Below are positions 19,181-27,545 of a stretch of 46,216 nucleotides of DNA, one piece after another. The notes beneath the pieces are model-generated. The model was not told the DNA's origin, searched no databases, and saw nothing but the letters and a program-made list of their open reading frames with translations. This DNA is from Bacteroidales bacterium. Its GTDB lineage: Bacteria; Bacteroidota; Bacteroidia; Bacteroidales; WCHB1-69. Positions within the stretch are counted from its first letter, which is position 1, and the number at the start of each line of letters is the position of its first letter. A program made the position numbers and the translations under genes. Where the stretch lies: contig JAFXTE010000065.1 of assembly GCA_017525245.1 (NCBI GenBank), positions 1-46,216 of the forward strand. The letters are read 5' to 3'.

Positions 19181-19210
19181 TGTAGAGACGCAGCGCACCG
19201 CGTCTCTACA
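19181..19210. repeat. Dispersed palindrome, copy 1
   Basis: Eleven-bp perfect stem TGTAGAGACGC / GCGTCTCTACA with an 8-nt loop. A second copy with the same arms is at 36929-36956. Lies between the gamma-subunit stop and the terminator hairpin. Confidence 0.7.
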
Positions 19211-19221
19211 GGGGTTAACCG

Positions 19222-19773
19222 TTAAATTGTGTGGTACGGAGTCAACAGGCCCTTGCCGATTTCCACAGCTTCCTCGTTCTTGGGGATGAGGTGGTGGTGG
19301 CGCTCAGGCAGGGATTTCTCCAGACCTTTGTGCAACATTTCAGGGGTGACAAGGGGTTTCACCTTCAGGAAACCGCCCAGCACGATCATGTTAAACAGCT
19401 TGGAGATACCGAGTTCGCTGGCTTTGTCGGCGGCGGCGACTTGGTAGATGTTGATGTCCTTGCGGGTAGGATGGTGCGTGATACCGTTCGGGTCATAAAT
19501 CAGAAGACCTCCGGGTTTCACGGCGGATTCGAACTTGTCCATCGACTGTTGGTTCAGGATGATGGCCGTGTCGAACTGGTTCAGATAGGGGGAGCAGATG
19601 CGCTCGTCGCTGAGGATGACGGTGACGTTCGAGGTACCACCGCGCATTTCAGGACCGTAGGAAGGCAACCAGCTCACTTCTTTGTCTTGCATGATGCCGG
19701 CGTATGCGAGGATCTTACCCATGGAGAGCACACCTTGTCCGCCGAAGCCTGCTATAATGATTTCTTCAGTCAT
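19222..19773 (-). CDS. 2-oxoacid:ferredoxin oxidoreductase, gamma subunit
   Basis: 183 residues. It has the gamma-domain signature at the N-terminus (IIAGFGGQGVLSMGKILAYA) and the conserved block LPSYGPEMRGGTSNVTVILS. This subunit helps bind coenzyme A in the complex that oxidatively decarboxylates 2-oxoacids to acyl-CoA while reducing ferredoxin. It is the last gene of a delta-alpha-beta-gamma operon, 19 bp after the beta gene. The substrate (2-oxoglutarate versus branched-chain 2-oxoacids) cannot be told from this subunit, so I leave the symbol blank (korC or vorC/A naming varies). Confidence 0.88.
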   Translation of the reverse strand: MTEEIIIAGFGGQGVLSMGKILAYAGIMQDKEVSWLPSYGPEMRGGTSNVTVILSDERICSPYLNQFDTAIILNQQSMDKFESAVKPGGLLIYDPNGITHHPTRKDINIYQVAAADKASELGISKLFNMIVLGGFLKVKPLVTPEMLHKGLEKSLPERHHHLIPKNEEAVEIGKGLLTPYHTI

Positions 19774-19792
19774 GTCTTTTGGATTTTAATGA

Positions 19793-20635
19793 TTATTTTT
19801 TTCTCAGTGAAAAGATGGTTTCGTTGGGCTGGTCGAAGGTGCCGACGCGTTCGATGAACTTGGGATCGAACTTGCCGTCAACTTTCATGTCGCCGAGCGG
19901 GAAGAATTTGAGGGTGTTCTCTTCCATCCATTTGTTGGCTTGGACGGGAGTCATCTTCCAACCGGAGTTACAGTTGGAGGTCACTTCCACGAAAGAGACG
20001 CCCTTGTTCAGTTTCTGATTCTCGAAGGCCTGACGGATGGCTTTCTTGCACTTGCGGGCAGCTGCCGGGGTGTAAACGGCCTGACGGGTAACATAGTACG
20101 TGCCAGGAAGTTGAGCCAGCATTTCTGTCAGACGCATGGTGTGACCCATGATTTTGGGATCACGGCCGTAAGGACAGGTCACGGTTTCCATGCCCTCGAG
20201 GGTGGTGGGAGCCATCTGACCGCCGGTCATACCGTAGATACCGTTGTTGATGAAGATCATGGTGATGTTCTCACCGCGGTTGCAGGCGTGGACAACCTCG
20301 CCGCAGCCGATGGAGGCCAGGTCGCCGTCTCCCTGATAGGAGAACACGAAGGTCTCGGGGCGGAGACGTTTGATGGCGGAGGCGCAGGCCGGGGCACGAC
20401 CGTGTGCGGCTTCCACGAAGTCAACGTCGAAATAGTTGTATGCCAGCACGGAACAACCCACGGGGGAGATACCGATGACATTGTCTTGAATGCCCATTTC
20501 CTCGATCACCTCGGCGATGATTCTGTGTACGACGCCGTGACCGCAACCAGGACAATAGTGCATTGTAGCATCCGTGAGAACCGGAGTGCGTTTGTACACC
20601 AAATTTTCGGGTTTGATTATATCTTCTCTTGTCAT
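19793..20635 (-). CDS. 2-oxoacid:ferredoxin oxidoreductase, beta (thiamine diphosphate) subunit
   Basis: 280 residues from the ATG at 20633-20635; an upstream TTG is the alternative. It holds the thiamine diphosphate binding motif GDGDLASIGCGEVVHACNRG, followed by the NNGIYGMTGGQ block, and the conserved HYCPGCGHGVVHR near the N-terminus, whose cysteines contribute to an Fe-S site in this family. It forms the catalytic core with the alpha subunit. It lies 18 bp after the alpha gene. Confidence 0.9.
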   Translation of the reverse strand: MTREDIIKPENLVYKRTPVLTDATMHYCPGCGHGVVHRIIAEVIEEMGIQDNVIGISPVGCSVLAYNYFDVDFVEAAHGRAPACASAIKRLRPETFVFSYQGDGDLASIGCGEVVHACNRGENITMIFINNGIYGMTGGQMAPTTLEGMETVTCPYGRDPKIMGHTMRLTEMLAQLPGTYYVTRQAVYTPAAARKCKKAIRQAFENQKLNKGVSFVEVTSNCNSGWKMTPVQANKWMEENTLKFFPLGDMKVDGKFDPKFIERVGTFDQPNETIFSLRKK

Positions 20636-20653
20636 AATTTTCAAGTGCTTAAA

Positions 20654-21733
20654 TTATTTAATCATTTTTTTCAACGCATCGAGAATCTCAACAGGGGTGG
20701 GGATGACACCGCCGTAACGGCCGTAATGCTCCACAGGGATGTTGCAATCGACAGCGAGTTTCACGTCTTCGATCATCTGACCGGCGTTCATTTCCACGCT
20801 GAGGATCTTCTTCATGCGGCTGCCGATTTCCTTGACGGCTTTCGTCGGGAAGGGCCACAGGGTGATCGGGCGGATCAAACCGACCTTGATGCCTTCGGCG
20901 CGGGCGAGTTCGACGGATTTCATGCAGATACGGGCTGCAGAGCCGTAAGCCACGAAGATGTATTCCGCGTCGTCGCATTGGATAGCCTCGTAACGGGCGT
21001 CTTCCTCTTCGCATTTGCGGTATTTGGCCTGGATGCGGTCGTTGATGGCCTCTTGTTTGAGGGCTTCCAGTTCAAGGGAAGTCACGATTCTGTGCTTGCC
21101 GGTGGAACGGTGTCCGGTGGCAGCCCAAGGACAATTTTCCTCGATGTATTCGTTGGTCCAGCGCGGTTTGTAGTCGTCAACCATGACTTTCTCCATCACC
21201 TGGCCGATGACACCATCAGAGAGGATGGCGACGGGGTTGCGGTATTTGAAGGCGAGGTCGAAACCGAGTTCCACGAAGTCGTACATCTCTTGCACAGATG
21301 CAGGGGCGAGGGTGATCAGACGGTAGTCGCCGTGACCGCCGCCCTTGGTGGTCTGGAAGTAGTCGGACTGTGAGGGTTGGATGGTGCCGAGGCCGGGGCC
21401 GCCGCGAACGACGTTCACGCACAATGCGGGCAGCTCAGCGCCAGCGATATAGGAAAGGCCTTCCTGCATCAGGGAGAATCCCGGGGAGGAAGAAGAGGTC
21501 ATGACGCGCTTGCCGGCGGCGGCGCCTGCATACACCATGTTGATGGAAGCCAATTCGCTCTCGGCTTGCAGAACAACCATGCCGGTGGTCAGATATGGTC
21601 TCTCCGCCATCAGGTGCTCCAACACTTCTGACTGCGGGGTAATGGGATAGCCAAAGTAGCCGTCACAGCCACAACGGATGGCGGCTTCTGCAATGGCTTG
21701 GTTTCCCTTCATCAATACTAATTGTTTTGCCAT
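20654..21733 (-). CDS. 2-oxoacid:ferredoxin oxidoreductase, alpha subunit (VorB/KorA type)
   Basis: 359 residues. The N-terminal pyrimidine-binding domain has the conserved CDGYFGYPITPQSEVLEHL and QAESELASINMVYAGAAAGK blocks, then GPGLGTIQPSQSDYFQTTKG. The C-terminal third carries the transketolase-C-like domain (GLIRPITLWPFPTKAVKEIG). It pairs with the beta subunit in the oxidative decarboxylation of 2-oxoacids. Sequence style and gene order match the enzymes annotated as 3-methyl-2-oxobutanoate (VorB) or 2-oxoglutarate oxidoreductases in Bacteroidales; which one cannot be resolved here. It is the second gene of the operon. Confidence 0.88.
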   Translation of the reverse strand: MAKQLVLMKGNQAIAEAAIRCGCDGYFGYPITPQSEVLEHLMAERPYLTTGMVVLQAESELASINMVYAGAAAGKRVMTSSSSPGFSLMQEGLSYIAGAELPALCVNVVRGGPGLGTIQPSQSDYFQTTKGGGHGDYRLITLAPASVQEMYDFVELGFDLAFKYRNPVAILSDGVIGQVMEKVMVDDYKPRWTNEYIEENCPWAATGHRSTGKHRIVTSLELEALKQEAINDRIQAKYRKCEEEDARYEAIQCDDAEYIFVAYGSAARICMKSVELARAEGIKVGLIRPITLWPFPTKAVKEIGSRMKKILSVEMNAGQMIEDVKLAVDCNIPVEHYGRYGGVIPTPVEILDALKKMIK

Positions 21734-21784
21734 TTTGTAGATGTTTTAATTAATTGTTGTTAAATTTCTTGACTCTCAGTGCGG

Positions 21785-22012
21785 TTAGCATTTCGCACGA
21801 TACACTTCAATGACCCCGTCAGGACAGATCACCGCGCAGCTGGCGCAGCCGATGCAGGCGTCCTCGTTGACCATTTCCAGATAGTTGTAACCCTTGGCGT
21901 TCACCTTTTTGGAAAGGCCGATGCACTTCGGGTCTTGCGGGCAACCGGTTATGCACACTGCACAACCTTTACACTTTTCAGTGTCGATGACTAAAGCTCC
22001 TTTAAATGCCAT
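21785..22012 (-). CDS. 2-oxoacid:ferredoxin oxidoreductase, delta (2x[4Fe-4S]) subunit
   Basis: 75 residues. Two complete cluster motifs of the CxxCxxCxxxCP type: CKGCAVCITGCPQ and CIGCASCAVICPDG, so two [4Fe-4S] clusters that wire the catalytic subunits to ferredoxin. First gene of the four-gene operon, with a promoter element 68 bp upstream at 22080-22087. The gene order delta-alpha-beta-gamma is typical for four-subunit enzymes. Confidence 0.9.
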   Translation of the reverse strand: MAFKGALVIDTEKCKGCAVCITGCPQDPKCIGLSKKVNAKGYNYLEMVNEDACIGCASCAVICPDGVIEVYRAKC

Positions 22013-22319
22013 AATTCTAATATTTTAGTTTGTTATTGTTTTGAATTATTGTTGATTACTCACACAATTTATCAAGGGGCAAAGGTACACTTTTTTTCGT
22101 TACGACGGGAAAATTATTTTCCCACATCCTTTCTTTGCGCGATTGTCTTAGAGAAGCGATATTATTGCTCCTTGCTGCGTTCACGGAGGTTGATGAAAAG
22201 ACTGTAACGGGCGCAGAACTGCGGGGGATTCATTTGGACGTCTTTATATGTCTTTATAGGCCTCCGTCATCAATGAATATATTCAATCGGCGACCGTGCA
22301 AAAACACAAAAAACTGTCC
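22013..22319. other. Intergenic region upstream of the oxidoreductase operon
   Basis: 307 bp without a convincing gene. The operon promoter element is at 22080-22087, leaving a leader of about 60 nt. The rest (22100-22319) is not obviously coding; a 70-codon ORF there has no recognisable product. A 7-bp inverted pair ACGGAGG / CCTCCGT lies about 75 nt apart inside it. No riboswitch or RNA gene recognised. Confidence 0.5.
22080..22087 (-). promoter_or_regulatory. -7 promoter element of the 2-oxoacid oxidoreductase operon
   Basis: Minus strand TACCTTTG, exact TAnnTTTG. Confidence 0.5.
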
Positions 22320-22988
22320 TTACTTCAGCAATTTCGTGATCTGACTTTCCGATGCTTCGGGTAGAAAACTCCGGAAATGGGAGAGCATACGCTCCAACGA
22401 CTCTTCGGGAGTGCGCGGACATGTACAGATCTCTTTTCCGTAGAGTCGCTCGGGAGTCGTAAGCAGCGACCACCCCCAGCCATATTCGCGGCCGTGCTTG
22501 TCTCTCGGATAGACGAAATCCTCGGTGACGATGCGACAGGACATTTGCAGGCGGGTGACATAGCTGTCGAAGCGACTGCGCATCTTTGGGCCTGTGAAGC
22601 CGCAGGCGGCGCGCAACTCGCTGGTAATCAGACTGCCCTGTTCACGCAACGTCAGCAGAATGGTCTCCTCAACACTTCCCTCCTCGGGCGCAGGGTATTG
22701 GTTGCGGCGATAGTTGCAGAAATCGGGCCACCACTCACGACTGATGAAGCCCGCCTTGTTGGCAAAGAATTTGCCATACATGCAGTCGCCCTCAGACACA
22801 ATCGGACCTTTCCACTTCCACAACGGCCAGTCCCAGCCCCCTTCGGAAAAGGTCACATAACGACAGTCCTCGCTCACGACTTCCTCCGCTGAATAGCCGA
22901 AAATGACACTGTCCAGCAAAGGCAGGAAACCGATTTGCTGAATCAGCTCCATCAGCAATACAGGGTTGTATATTTCAGGGTGTTTCAT
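22320..22988 (-). CDS. AlkZ-related winged-helix-like protein
   Basis: 222 residues. The tryptophan-rich block (TFSEGGWDWPLWKWKGPIVS) and the later segment LREQGSLITSELRAACGFTG, which looks like a winged helix, match proteins I know as AlkZ-related in Bacteroidales, distant relatives of the HTH-42 DNA glycosylases that unhook crosslinks. It is far shorter than AlkZ (about 400 residues), and the catalytic QxQ/QxD motif of that family is not visible, so glycosylase activity is uncertain. Single gene, with a -7 element at 23041-23048. Confidence 0.55.
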   Translation of the reverse strand: MKHPEIYNPVLLMELIQQIGFLPLLDSVIFGYSAEEVVSEDCRYVTFSEGGWDWPLWKWKGPIVSEGDCMYGKFFANKAGFISREWWPDFCNYRRNQYPAPEEGSVEETILLTLREQGSLITSELRAACGFTGPKMRSRFDSYVTRLQMSCRIVTEDFVYPRDKHGREYGWGWSLLTTPERLYGKEICTCPRTPEESLERMLSHFRSFLPEASESQITKLLK

Positions 22989-23040
22989 GTTTTCTCTAAT
23001 ACTCCTGTCTCCGAGTTTTTGTTTTTTTCAATTTTTTTTG

Positions 23041-23048
23041 CAAAAATA
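23041..23048 (-). promoter_or_regulatory. -7 promoter element of the AlkZ-related gene
   Basis: Minus strand TATTTTTG, exact TAnnTTTG, about 53 bp before the ATG at 22988. Confidence 0.45.
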
Positions 23049-23119
23049 GAAAAAAATACGACAAAACAAGGTTGTATTAGCTTCTCCTGCGATATTCTGC
23101 AACTGCTGTTACATAACGA

Positions 23120-23587
23120 TCATTTGAGGCGATTGAAAGTGGTTGTCCAAATAAACGTGTATTCCGGCCCTGTAAATTTGTATTGCGTGATCAGCTGATC
23201 TTCGTTGAGTGTCAGGACTTTTTCATCGTGGTCTTGATAACCTACCTCAACGCCTTGGTTGTTTCTCCCATTAGTGAAACGGATCGTCTTCCTGTCATCT
23301 GACAACTTCCAATCCCACGTCTCTACATAGTCACCCACATCAATATAGTTGACTTCAGTGTATTGTGACATGGTCCCGTCTCTTTTGAACTCTCTGATTT
23401 CCATTGTCAGGTTGGTAGGAGGTTCCTCAACAGTCCATACATCGTTTGGATCAGCATTGGTGATTCTTTCTCTAATAGCGGACTGATATTTCCACTTGCC
23501 GACAAGTCCATCTTTGTCTTTGTCGTTGCATGAGGCGAATAAGACTATCGTACATATCGCTGCGACAAACAAAATACTTTTTTTCAT
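23120..23587 (-). CDS. Lipocalin-like lipoprotein
   Basis: 155 residues from the ATG at 23585-23587. A longer reading from 23677 adds 30 residues before the signal peptide and is unlikely. The signal (KKSILFVAAICTIVLFASC) ends in lipobox FASC, so it is an anchored lipoprotein. The mature part looks like a small beta-barrel of the lipocalin-like type common in Bacteroidetes: LVGKWKYQSAIRER, MEIREFKRDGTMSQYTEVN, DWKLSDDRKTIRFTNG, VLTLNEDQLITQYKF, TFIWTTTFNRLK. The G-x-W near the mature N-terminus fits. Ligand unknown. Confidence 0.7.
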   Translation of the reverse strand: MKKSILFVAAICTIVLFASCNDKDKDGLVGKWKYQSAIRERITNADPNDVWTVEEPPTNLTMEIREFKRDGTMSQYTEVNYIDVGDYVETWDWKLSDDRKTIRFTNGRNNQGVEVGYQDHDEKVLTLNEDQLITQYKFTGPEYTFIWTTTFNRLK

Positions 23588-23694
23588 CTTTGGGTTAATT
23601 GATTCTCTGAAAGGACTTCTGTTTTTTATTTCTTCGCGATGCTGCCGATCATGGATAAGAAGTCCGATAAACATCATGATTACAAATAACGCTG

Positions 23695-23702
23695 CAAAAA
23701 TA
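23695..23702 (-). promoter_or_regulatory. -7 promoter element of the lipocalin-like gene
   Basis: Minus strand TATTTTTG; implies an untranslated leader of about 100 nt before the ATG at 23587. Confidence 0.4.
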
Positions 23703-23772
23703 TAACAATTTCAGAAATATGTTACATTGAGGATTAATTCAATCGGATCATAAACAGCCAATAGCTAAAAAC

Positions 23773-24945
23773 CTACATACTTTCCTTCAATATTTCCGTG
23801 ACATCCTCCGGCTTCAAATCCATATAGCCTGCAGGATAGCAGATGGTCCCTTTGGTGATGCCGGGGATCATCTCTTCAGTGGCACCGAGCTCGCTGATGG
23901 TGAGCGGCAGACCGATTTCCAACATCCAGCTCTTCAAGGCTTCAAGACCAGCTTCGGCAATCTGTTCGTCGGTTTTGCCCTCAGGGCAGACGTTCCAGAC
24001 ATTTTTGGCGAAACGTACGAACTTGGCCAAACCAGGCTTCATCGCCCGTTTGTAGTATGCCATGGAGACAGCCGCTAGGCAGAATCCGTGCGGGGCGTGC
24101 GTCCAAGCCCCCACGCTGTGACCGATCATGTGTACCATCCAGTCTTGGGTCTTACCGCATTTGAGCAGTGTGTTGAGAGCCCAAGTGGCCGTCCACATGA
24201 TGTTGGAGCGGGCTTCGTAATCCTGCGGGTTCTTCACCGCCGTGCGCGAGGAGACGATAAGACTGCGCATCAGTCCTTCGGAGAGGTAGTCGCTGGTGTT
24301 GTCGTCGAAATCAGAGAAATATTGCTCAAAAATATGGTTCATGATGTCGTAGATGCCCGCTTTCATCTGTTCGTCGGGCACGGTCATCGTGTATTTTGGG
24401 TTGAGGATGGAGAATTTCGGCATCAGACGGGCGTCGAACACGTGCCCCACCTTGAATTTATGCTCCGCGTCGGTGATTACCGAGCCACCGTTCATCTCCG
24501 AGCCGGTGCCCGCCATCGTGAGGATGCAGCCGATGGGCAGGATGCGCTGGTTGGCGTCAGGGTGTTTCCCTTTCAGCCAGAATCTGTCCCAATAGTCGCC
24601 GTCATAGTACACCGAAGCGGCCACGCCCTTGGAGTAGTCGCAGACACTGCCGCCGCCGAGGGAGAGGATCATATCGACGTTGTGCTCGCGGGCAATCCTA
24701 ACACCCTCGTGCAGCTTCTCCAATGTGGGGTTGCTCATCACGCCCGGATTTTCCACGATGGTCTTGCCGGCCTCCTTCAGGATGGCCACCACCTCGTCGT
24801 AGATGCCGTTTTTCTTCACGCTGCCGCTGCCGTAGTTCAACAGCACAACAGGTCCGTAGTTTTTCAATTCGTCCTTGAGATAGTTCAAAGACTCATCACC
24901 AAAATAAAGTTTGGTGGGATTATGGTACGAGAAATTTCCTAACAT
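23773..24945 (-). CDS. Iron-containing alcohol dehydrogenase (BdhA/YqhD type)
   Basis: 390 residues, full length for the group III alcohol dehydrogenases. It has the N-terminal NAD(P) domain with the GGGS turn (DMILSLGGGSVCDYSKGVAA) and the helical metal-binding domain. The metal ligands are expected in the D/H positions of AGIYDIMNHIFEQYFSD, MVHMIGHSVGAWTHAPHGFCLA. It reduces aldehydes to alcohols; the closest known style is NADPH-dependent butanol/aldehyde reductases. The natural substrate is not predictable. Monocistronic, with promoter element at 24967-24974. Confidence 0.9.
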   Translation of the reverse strand: MLGNFSYHNPTKLYFGDESLNYLKDELKNYGPVVLLNYGSGSVKKNGIYDEVVAILKEAGKTIVENPGVMSNPTLEKLHEGVRIAREHNVDMILSLGGGSVCDYSKGVAASVYYDGDYWDRFWLKGKHPDANQRILPIGCILTMAGTGSEMNGGSVITDAEHKFKVGHVFDARLMPKFSILNPKYTMTVPDEQMKAGIYDIMNHIFEQYFSDFDDNTSDYLSEGLMRSLIVSSRTAVKNPQDYEARSNIMWTATWALNTLLKCGKTQDWMVHMIGHSVGAWTHAPHGFCLAAVSMAYYKRAMKPGLAKFVRFAKNVWNVCPEGKTDEQIAEAGLEALKSWMLEIGLPLTISELGATEEMIPGITKGTICYPAGYMDLKPEDVTEILKESM

Positions 24946-24966
24946 ATTCTTATGTATTTAAGTTTG

Positions 24967-24974
24967 CAAAAATA
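24967..24974 (-). promoter_or_regulatory. -7 promoter element of the alcohol dehydrogenase gene
   Basis: Minus strand TATTTTTG, exact TAnnTTTG, 22 bp before the ATG. Confidence 0.5.
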
Positions 24975-25109
24975 AGAAAAAAACAAGAAAGAACGTCAGT
25001 CGAGGGTAAATATACAGGGCTTACGCATCAATTTTTTTATTTGGACGAGCCGGCGCGCCTGCCTTTTCCCTGCTGTCGCATCCACTACAGTTTCAAAGAA
25101 AAGAGGCTA

Positions 25110-25988
25110 TTATTCGGAGAAAAGCATCACCTCTTCATACTCTCTTTTGAACCAGGTGAGCTGCCGCTTAGCATATCTCCTCGTGTGTGTCTTGATGTCC
25201 GTCACGGCCTGCTCTAATGTGCATTTGCCATCGAAATAGTCGAACAGCTCTTTATAGCCGACCGTGTTCAGCGGGTTGAGGTGGCGGTAGGGCAGCAATG
25301 ACCGCGCTTCCTCTAACAGCCCGTCCGCCATCATCTTATCGACCCGCCGGTTGATGCGGTCGAAGAGTTCCTCCCGAGGCCGGTTGAGGTAGTACTTTTC
25401 GATATTGAAGTCTCTGGTTACCTGTTTTTTATGCAGATGTTCAGAATAGGGCTTTCCCGTCTGCAATGAAACCTCCAAGGCCCGCATCATCCGTTTGGAA
25501 TCGTTGGGGTTGACGATGGCGGCGTATTCGGGGTCTAAAAGTTGCAGCTGCGCGTGCAGTGCCTCCACTCCGTTGTTTTGGAACAGATTGATGACGAACT
25601 GCCTTGTGTTCGGGTCGGGGTCGGGCATCTCATCCACCCCGTGGCACACCGCATCCAAGAACTGTGGACTGCCACCGGTCATGATGACCACGGGGTATTT
25701 CTGGAACAGCTCCTTGAGCAGCTTGAGCACGTCTTGCTCGAACATATAGACATTGTAATAGTCATGGATAGAGAGCATCCCGACAAAAAAATGTTGCGCA
25801 GCGGACAGCTCCTCCTTGGTGGGGTAGGCTGTTCCGATGCGCATCTCTCTGTAAAATTGGCGCGAGTCGGCGGAAATGATAGGAACTTGCCAACGTTGCG
25901 CCAACTCAATGGTGTAAGCGGTCTTGCCGACCCCGGTGGGACCGGTGAGGATGTAGAGTGTGGGACCGCTAAAATTCGCTGAACTCAT
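25110..25988 (-). CDS. miaA: tRNA dimethylallyltransferase
   Basis: 292 residues. It transfers a dimethylallyl group to N6 of adenosine 37 in tRNAs that read UNN codons. Walker-A/P-loop GPTGVGKT at residues 16-23; the DSRQFYREMRIGTAYP block contains the conserved aspartate and the substrate-binding segment; GGSPQFLDAVCHG and the later ...TRRYAKRQLTWFKRE segment complete the family pattern. The ATG at 25988 lies 20 bp inside the end of the upstream gene, so the two are translationally coupled. Confidence 0.95.
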   Translation of the reverse strand: MSSANFSGPTLYILTGPTGVGKTAYTIELAQRWQVPIISADSRQFYREMRIGTAYPTKEELSAAQHFFVGMLSIHDYYNVYMFEQDVLKLLKELFQKYPVVIMTGGSPQFLDAVCHGVDEMPDPDPNTRQFVINLFQNNGVEALHAQLQLLDPEYAAIVNPNDSKRMMRALEVSLQTGKPYSEHLHKKQVTRDFNIEKYYLNRPREELFDRINRRVDKMMADGLLEEARSLLPYRHLNPLNTVGYKELFDYFDGKCTLEQAVTDIKTHTRRYAKRQLTWFKREYEEVMLFSE

Positions 25989-26574
25989 TCAGGTCGGTGT
26001 AGTCCTCTTCGTTGTAACCGTCGTCGAAGCCGTCGTTGTATTCGTCATCCTCCAGCTCGTCTAACAGCAGCGATGCCTCATCGACATCGGGTTGCGGGAG
26101 ATCCTTTGCGGTGAGCCGCACGGGAAGGGTGCCCTTCTGGTACGTGCAGCGTGGAAACTCCTCGGGCTTGTCCGTCTGGGCCACTTTCTGGAACTCGATG
26201 TAGAACGTCTTCGGGTCAATGAAATCGTACTCGTATAGGATATGCTGGTGCGGATCGGTGATGAAATCTTTCAGCACGGCATCCTTCATGACGAATCTCG
26301 GCAGCTGAGACTTGGTGCTGAACGAATCTTCTTCGTCATACTCCGGTTCCTCTGCCATGTCCTCTTCCTCTGATGTGTCCATCAGCGTAATTTCCTTCTG
26401 CTTGTTCCATTTCTGGTCGCAGATGGAGAACGCGGCGAACTCGTTGCCCTGTAATCCAAGACATTGGTACAGGAACAGGTGGAAGTCCTCGAAATTGCTG
26501 TTCGCGAGCACATCCACGTCGCGCACGAAGTCCTCCACCTCGTCGTAAAACACCTTGAATTTGTAATAGTACAT
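25969..26574 (-). CDS. pRiA4b ORF-3-like acidic protein
   Basis: 201 residues. The N-terminal part (YYYKFKVFYDEVEDFVRDVD, ... DFHLFLYQCLGLQGNEFAAF) resembles the plasmid pRiA4b ORF-3 / IS1096 passenger family, found as free-standing genes in many Bacteroidales. The C-terminal third is extremely acidic, ending in a run of Asp/Glu and Tyr (LDELEDDEYNDGFDDGYNEE). It overlaps miaA by 20 bp, which argues for a stable operon rather than a recent mobile insertion. No transposase is nearby. Molecular function unknown. Confidence 0.6.
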   Translation of the reverse strand: MYYYKFKVFYDEVEDFVRDVDVLANSNFEDFHLFLYQCLGLQGNEFAAFSICDQKWNKQKEITLMDTSEEEDMAEEPEYDEEDSFSTKSQLPRFVMKDAVLKDFITDPHQHILYEYDFIDPKTFYIEFQKVAQTDKPEEFPRCTYQKGTLPVRLTAKDLPQPDVDEASLLLDELEDDEYNDGFDDGYNEEDYTDLNEFSEF

Positions 26575-26585
26575 GATTTTAATGG

Positions 26586-26660
26586 TTATTTTAATGGTTA
26601 TAGGTTATTGGTTATAGGTTATTGAAGCTGGTTATAGTTAATGGTTAATGGCTAACAGCT
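26586..26660 (-). repeat. GGTTATTG-type simple repeats
   Basis: Imperfect tandem units of GGTTATAGGTTATTG and related AATGGTTA words fill the gap between yebC and the pRiA4b ORF-3-like gene. Same motif family as 10559-10597 and 28271-28412. Confidence 0.55.
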
Positions 26661-26665
26661 AATAG

Positions 26666-27391
26666 CTATTCTGCCTCTTCCGGCTCCTCCATATTATGAT
26701 AGACGTTGGTGACGTCTTCGTCTTCGTTGATTTTGTCGAGCAGGAGGTTCACTTCGGCGCGTTGTTCCTCGGTGAGGGCTTTGAGTTCCTTCGGGATACG
26801 GTCGAATTTGAAACTCTTGATCTCGAATTTGTTGTCTTCCAGATATTTCTGGATAGGCCCGAAGGCTTTGTATTCGGCCATAATGATCACTTCCTCATCA
26901 TCGGCATCGATTTCAGCGTCGAAGTCCATCATCGCGAGCTCGAATTCCTCGATGTCGAGTTCCGGGGTGCGGGCGACGGTGAAGATGCTCTTGTGGTCGA
27001 ACAGGAAATCCAGCATTCCAGAGGTGCCGAGGGAGCCGCCGAACTTGTTGAAGTAGCTGCGGATGTTGGCGACGGTGCGCTGGTTGTTGTCGGTAGCGGC
27101 TTCAATGAGGATGGCGATACCGTGAGGTCCGCGACCTTCATAAACCATCTCCTTGTAATCGGACATGTCCTTCTCGAAGGCGCGTTTGATGGCGCGATCG
27201 ATGTTGTCCTTCGGCATGTTCTCGTTTCTGGCCGTCTGGATGAGCAGACGCAGTTTGGAGTTTTGTTCGGGGTCGGGGCCGCCGGCTTTGGCTGCCATCG
27301 TGATTTCCTTGCCCAGACGGGTGAAAGTCTTGGCTAAATATGCGTTTCTCTTGAAAATTCTTGCCTTACGGTACTCAAAAGCTCTTCCCAT
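26666..27391 (-). CDS. YebC/PmpR family transcription/translation regulator
   Basis: 241 residues, full length. Typical blocks: MGRAFEYRKARIFKRNAYLA at the N-terminus, GGPDPEQNSKLRLLIQTARN, MPKDNIDRAIKRA, and EGRGPHGIAILIEAATDNNQ-RT. Members were first seen as DNA-binding regulators, and recent work links some to relief of ribosome stalling, like EF-P. The C-terminus ends in an acidic tail (YHNMEEPEEAE). Own promoter element at 27450-27457. Confidence 0.92.
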   Translation of the reverse strand: MGRAFEYRKARIFKRNAYLAKTFTRLGKEITMAAKAGGPDPEQNSKLRLLIQTARNENMPKDNIDRAIKRAFEKDMSDYKEMVYEGRGPHGIAILIEAATDNNQRTVANIRSYFNKFGGSLGTSGMLDFLFDHKSIFTVARTPELDIEEFELAMMDFDAEIDADDEEVIIMAEYKAFGPIQKYLEDNKFEIKSFKFDRIPKELKALTEEQRAEVNLLLDKINEDEDVTNVYHNMEEPEEAE

Positions 27392-27449
27392 TTTGTCTTG
27401 TTAATTTAAAGATGAATTTGTAAAAATGATTAGTCATAAAATAACGCCG

Positions 27450-27457
27450 CAAATATA
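27450..27457 (-). promoter_or_regulatory. -7 promoter element of the yebC-family gene
   Basis: Minus strand TATATTTG, exact TAnnTTTG, 59 bp before the ATG. Confidence 0.45.
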
Positions 27458-27545
27458 CAATTTTTTGAGATAGGCGTGAGATTTTTTTTGGCTTTTAGCT
27501 TTTAGCTTTTGGCCTTTGGTAATGCTAATAGCCAACAGCCAATAG

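Noticed and set aside
22135-22344. A 69-codon plus-strand ORF in the gap upstream of the 2-oxoacid oxidoreductase operon
   Set aside because: No promoter, no recognisable product, overlaps the end of the AlkZ-related gene.
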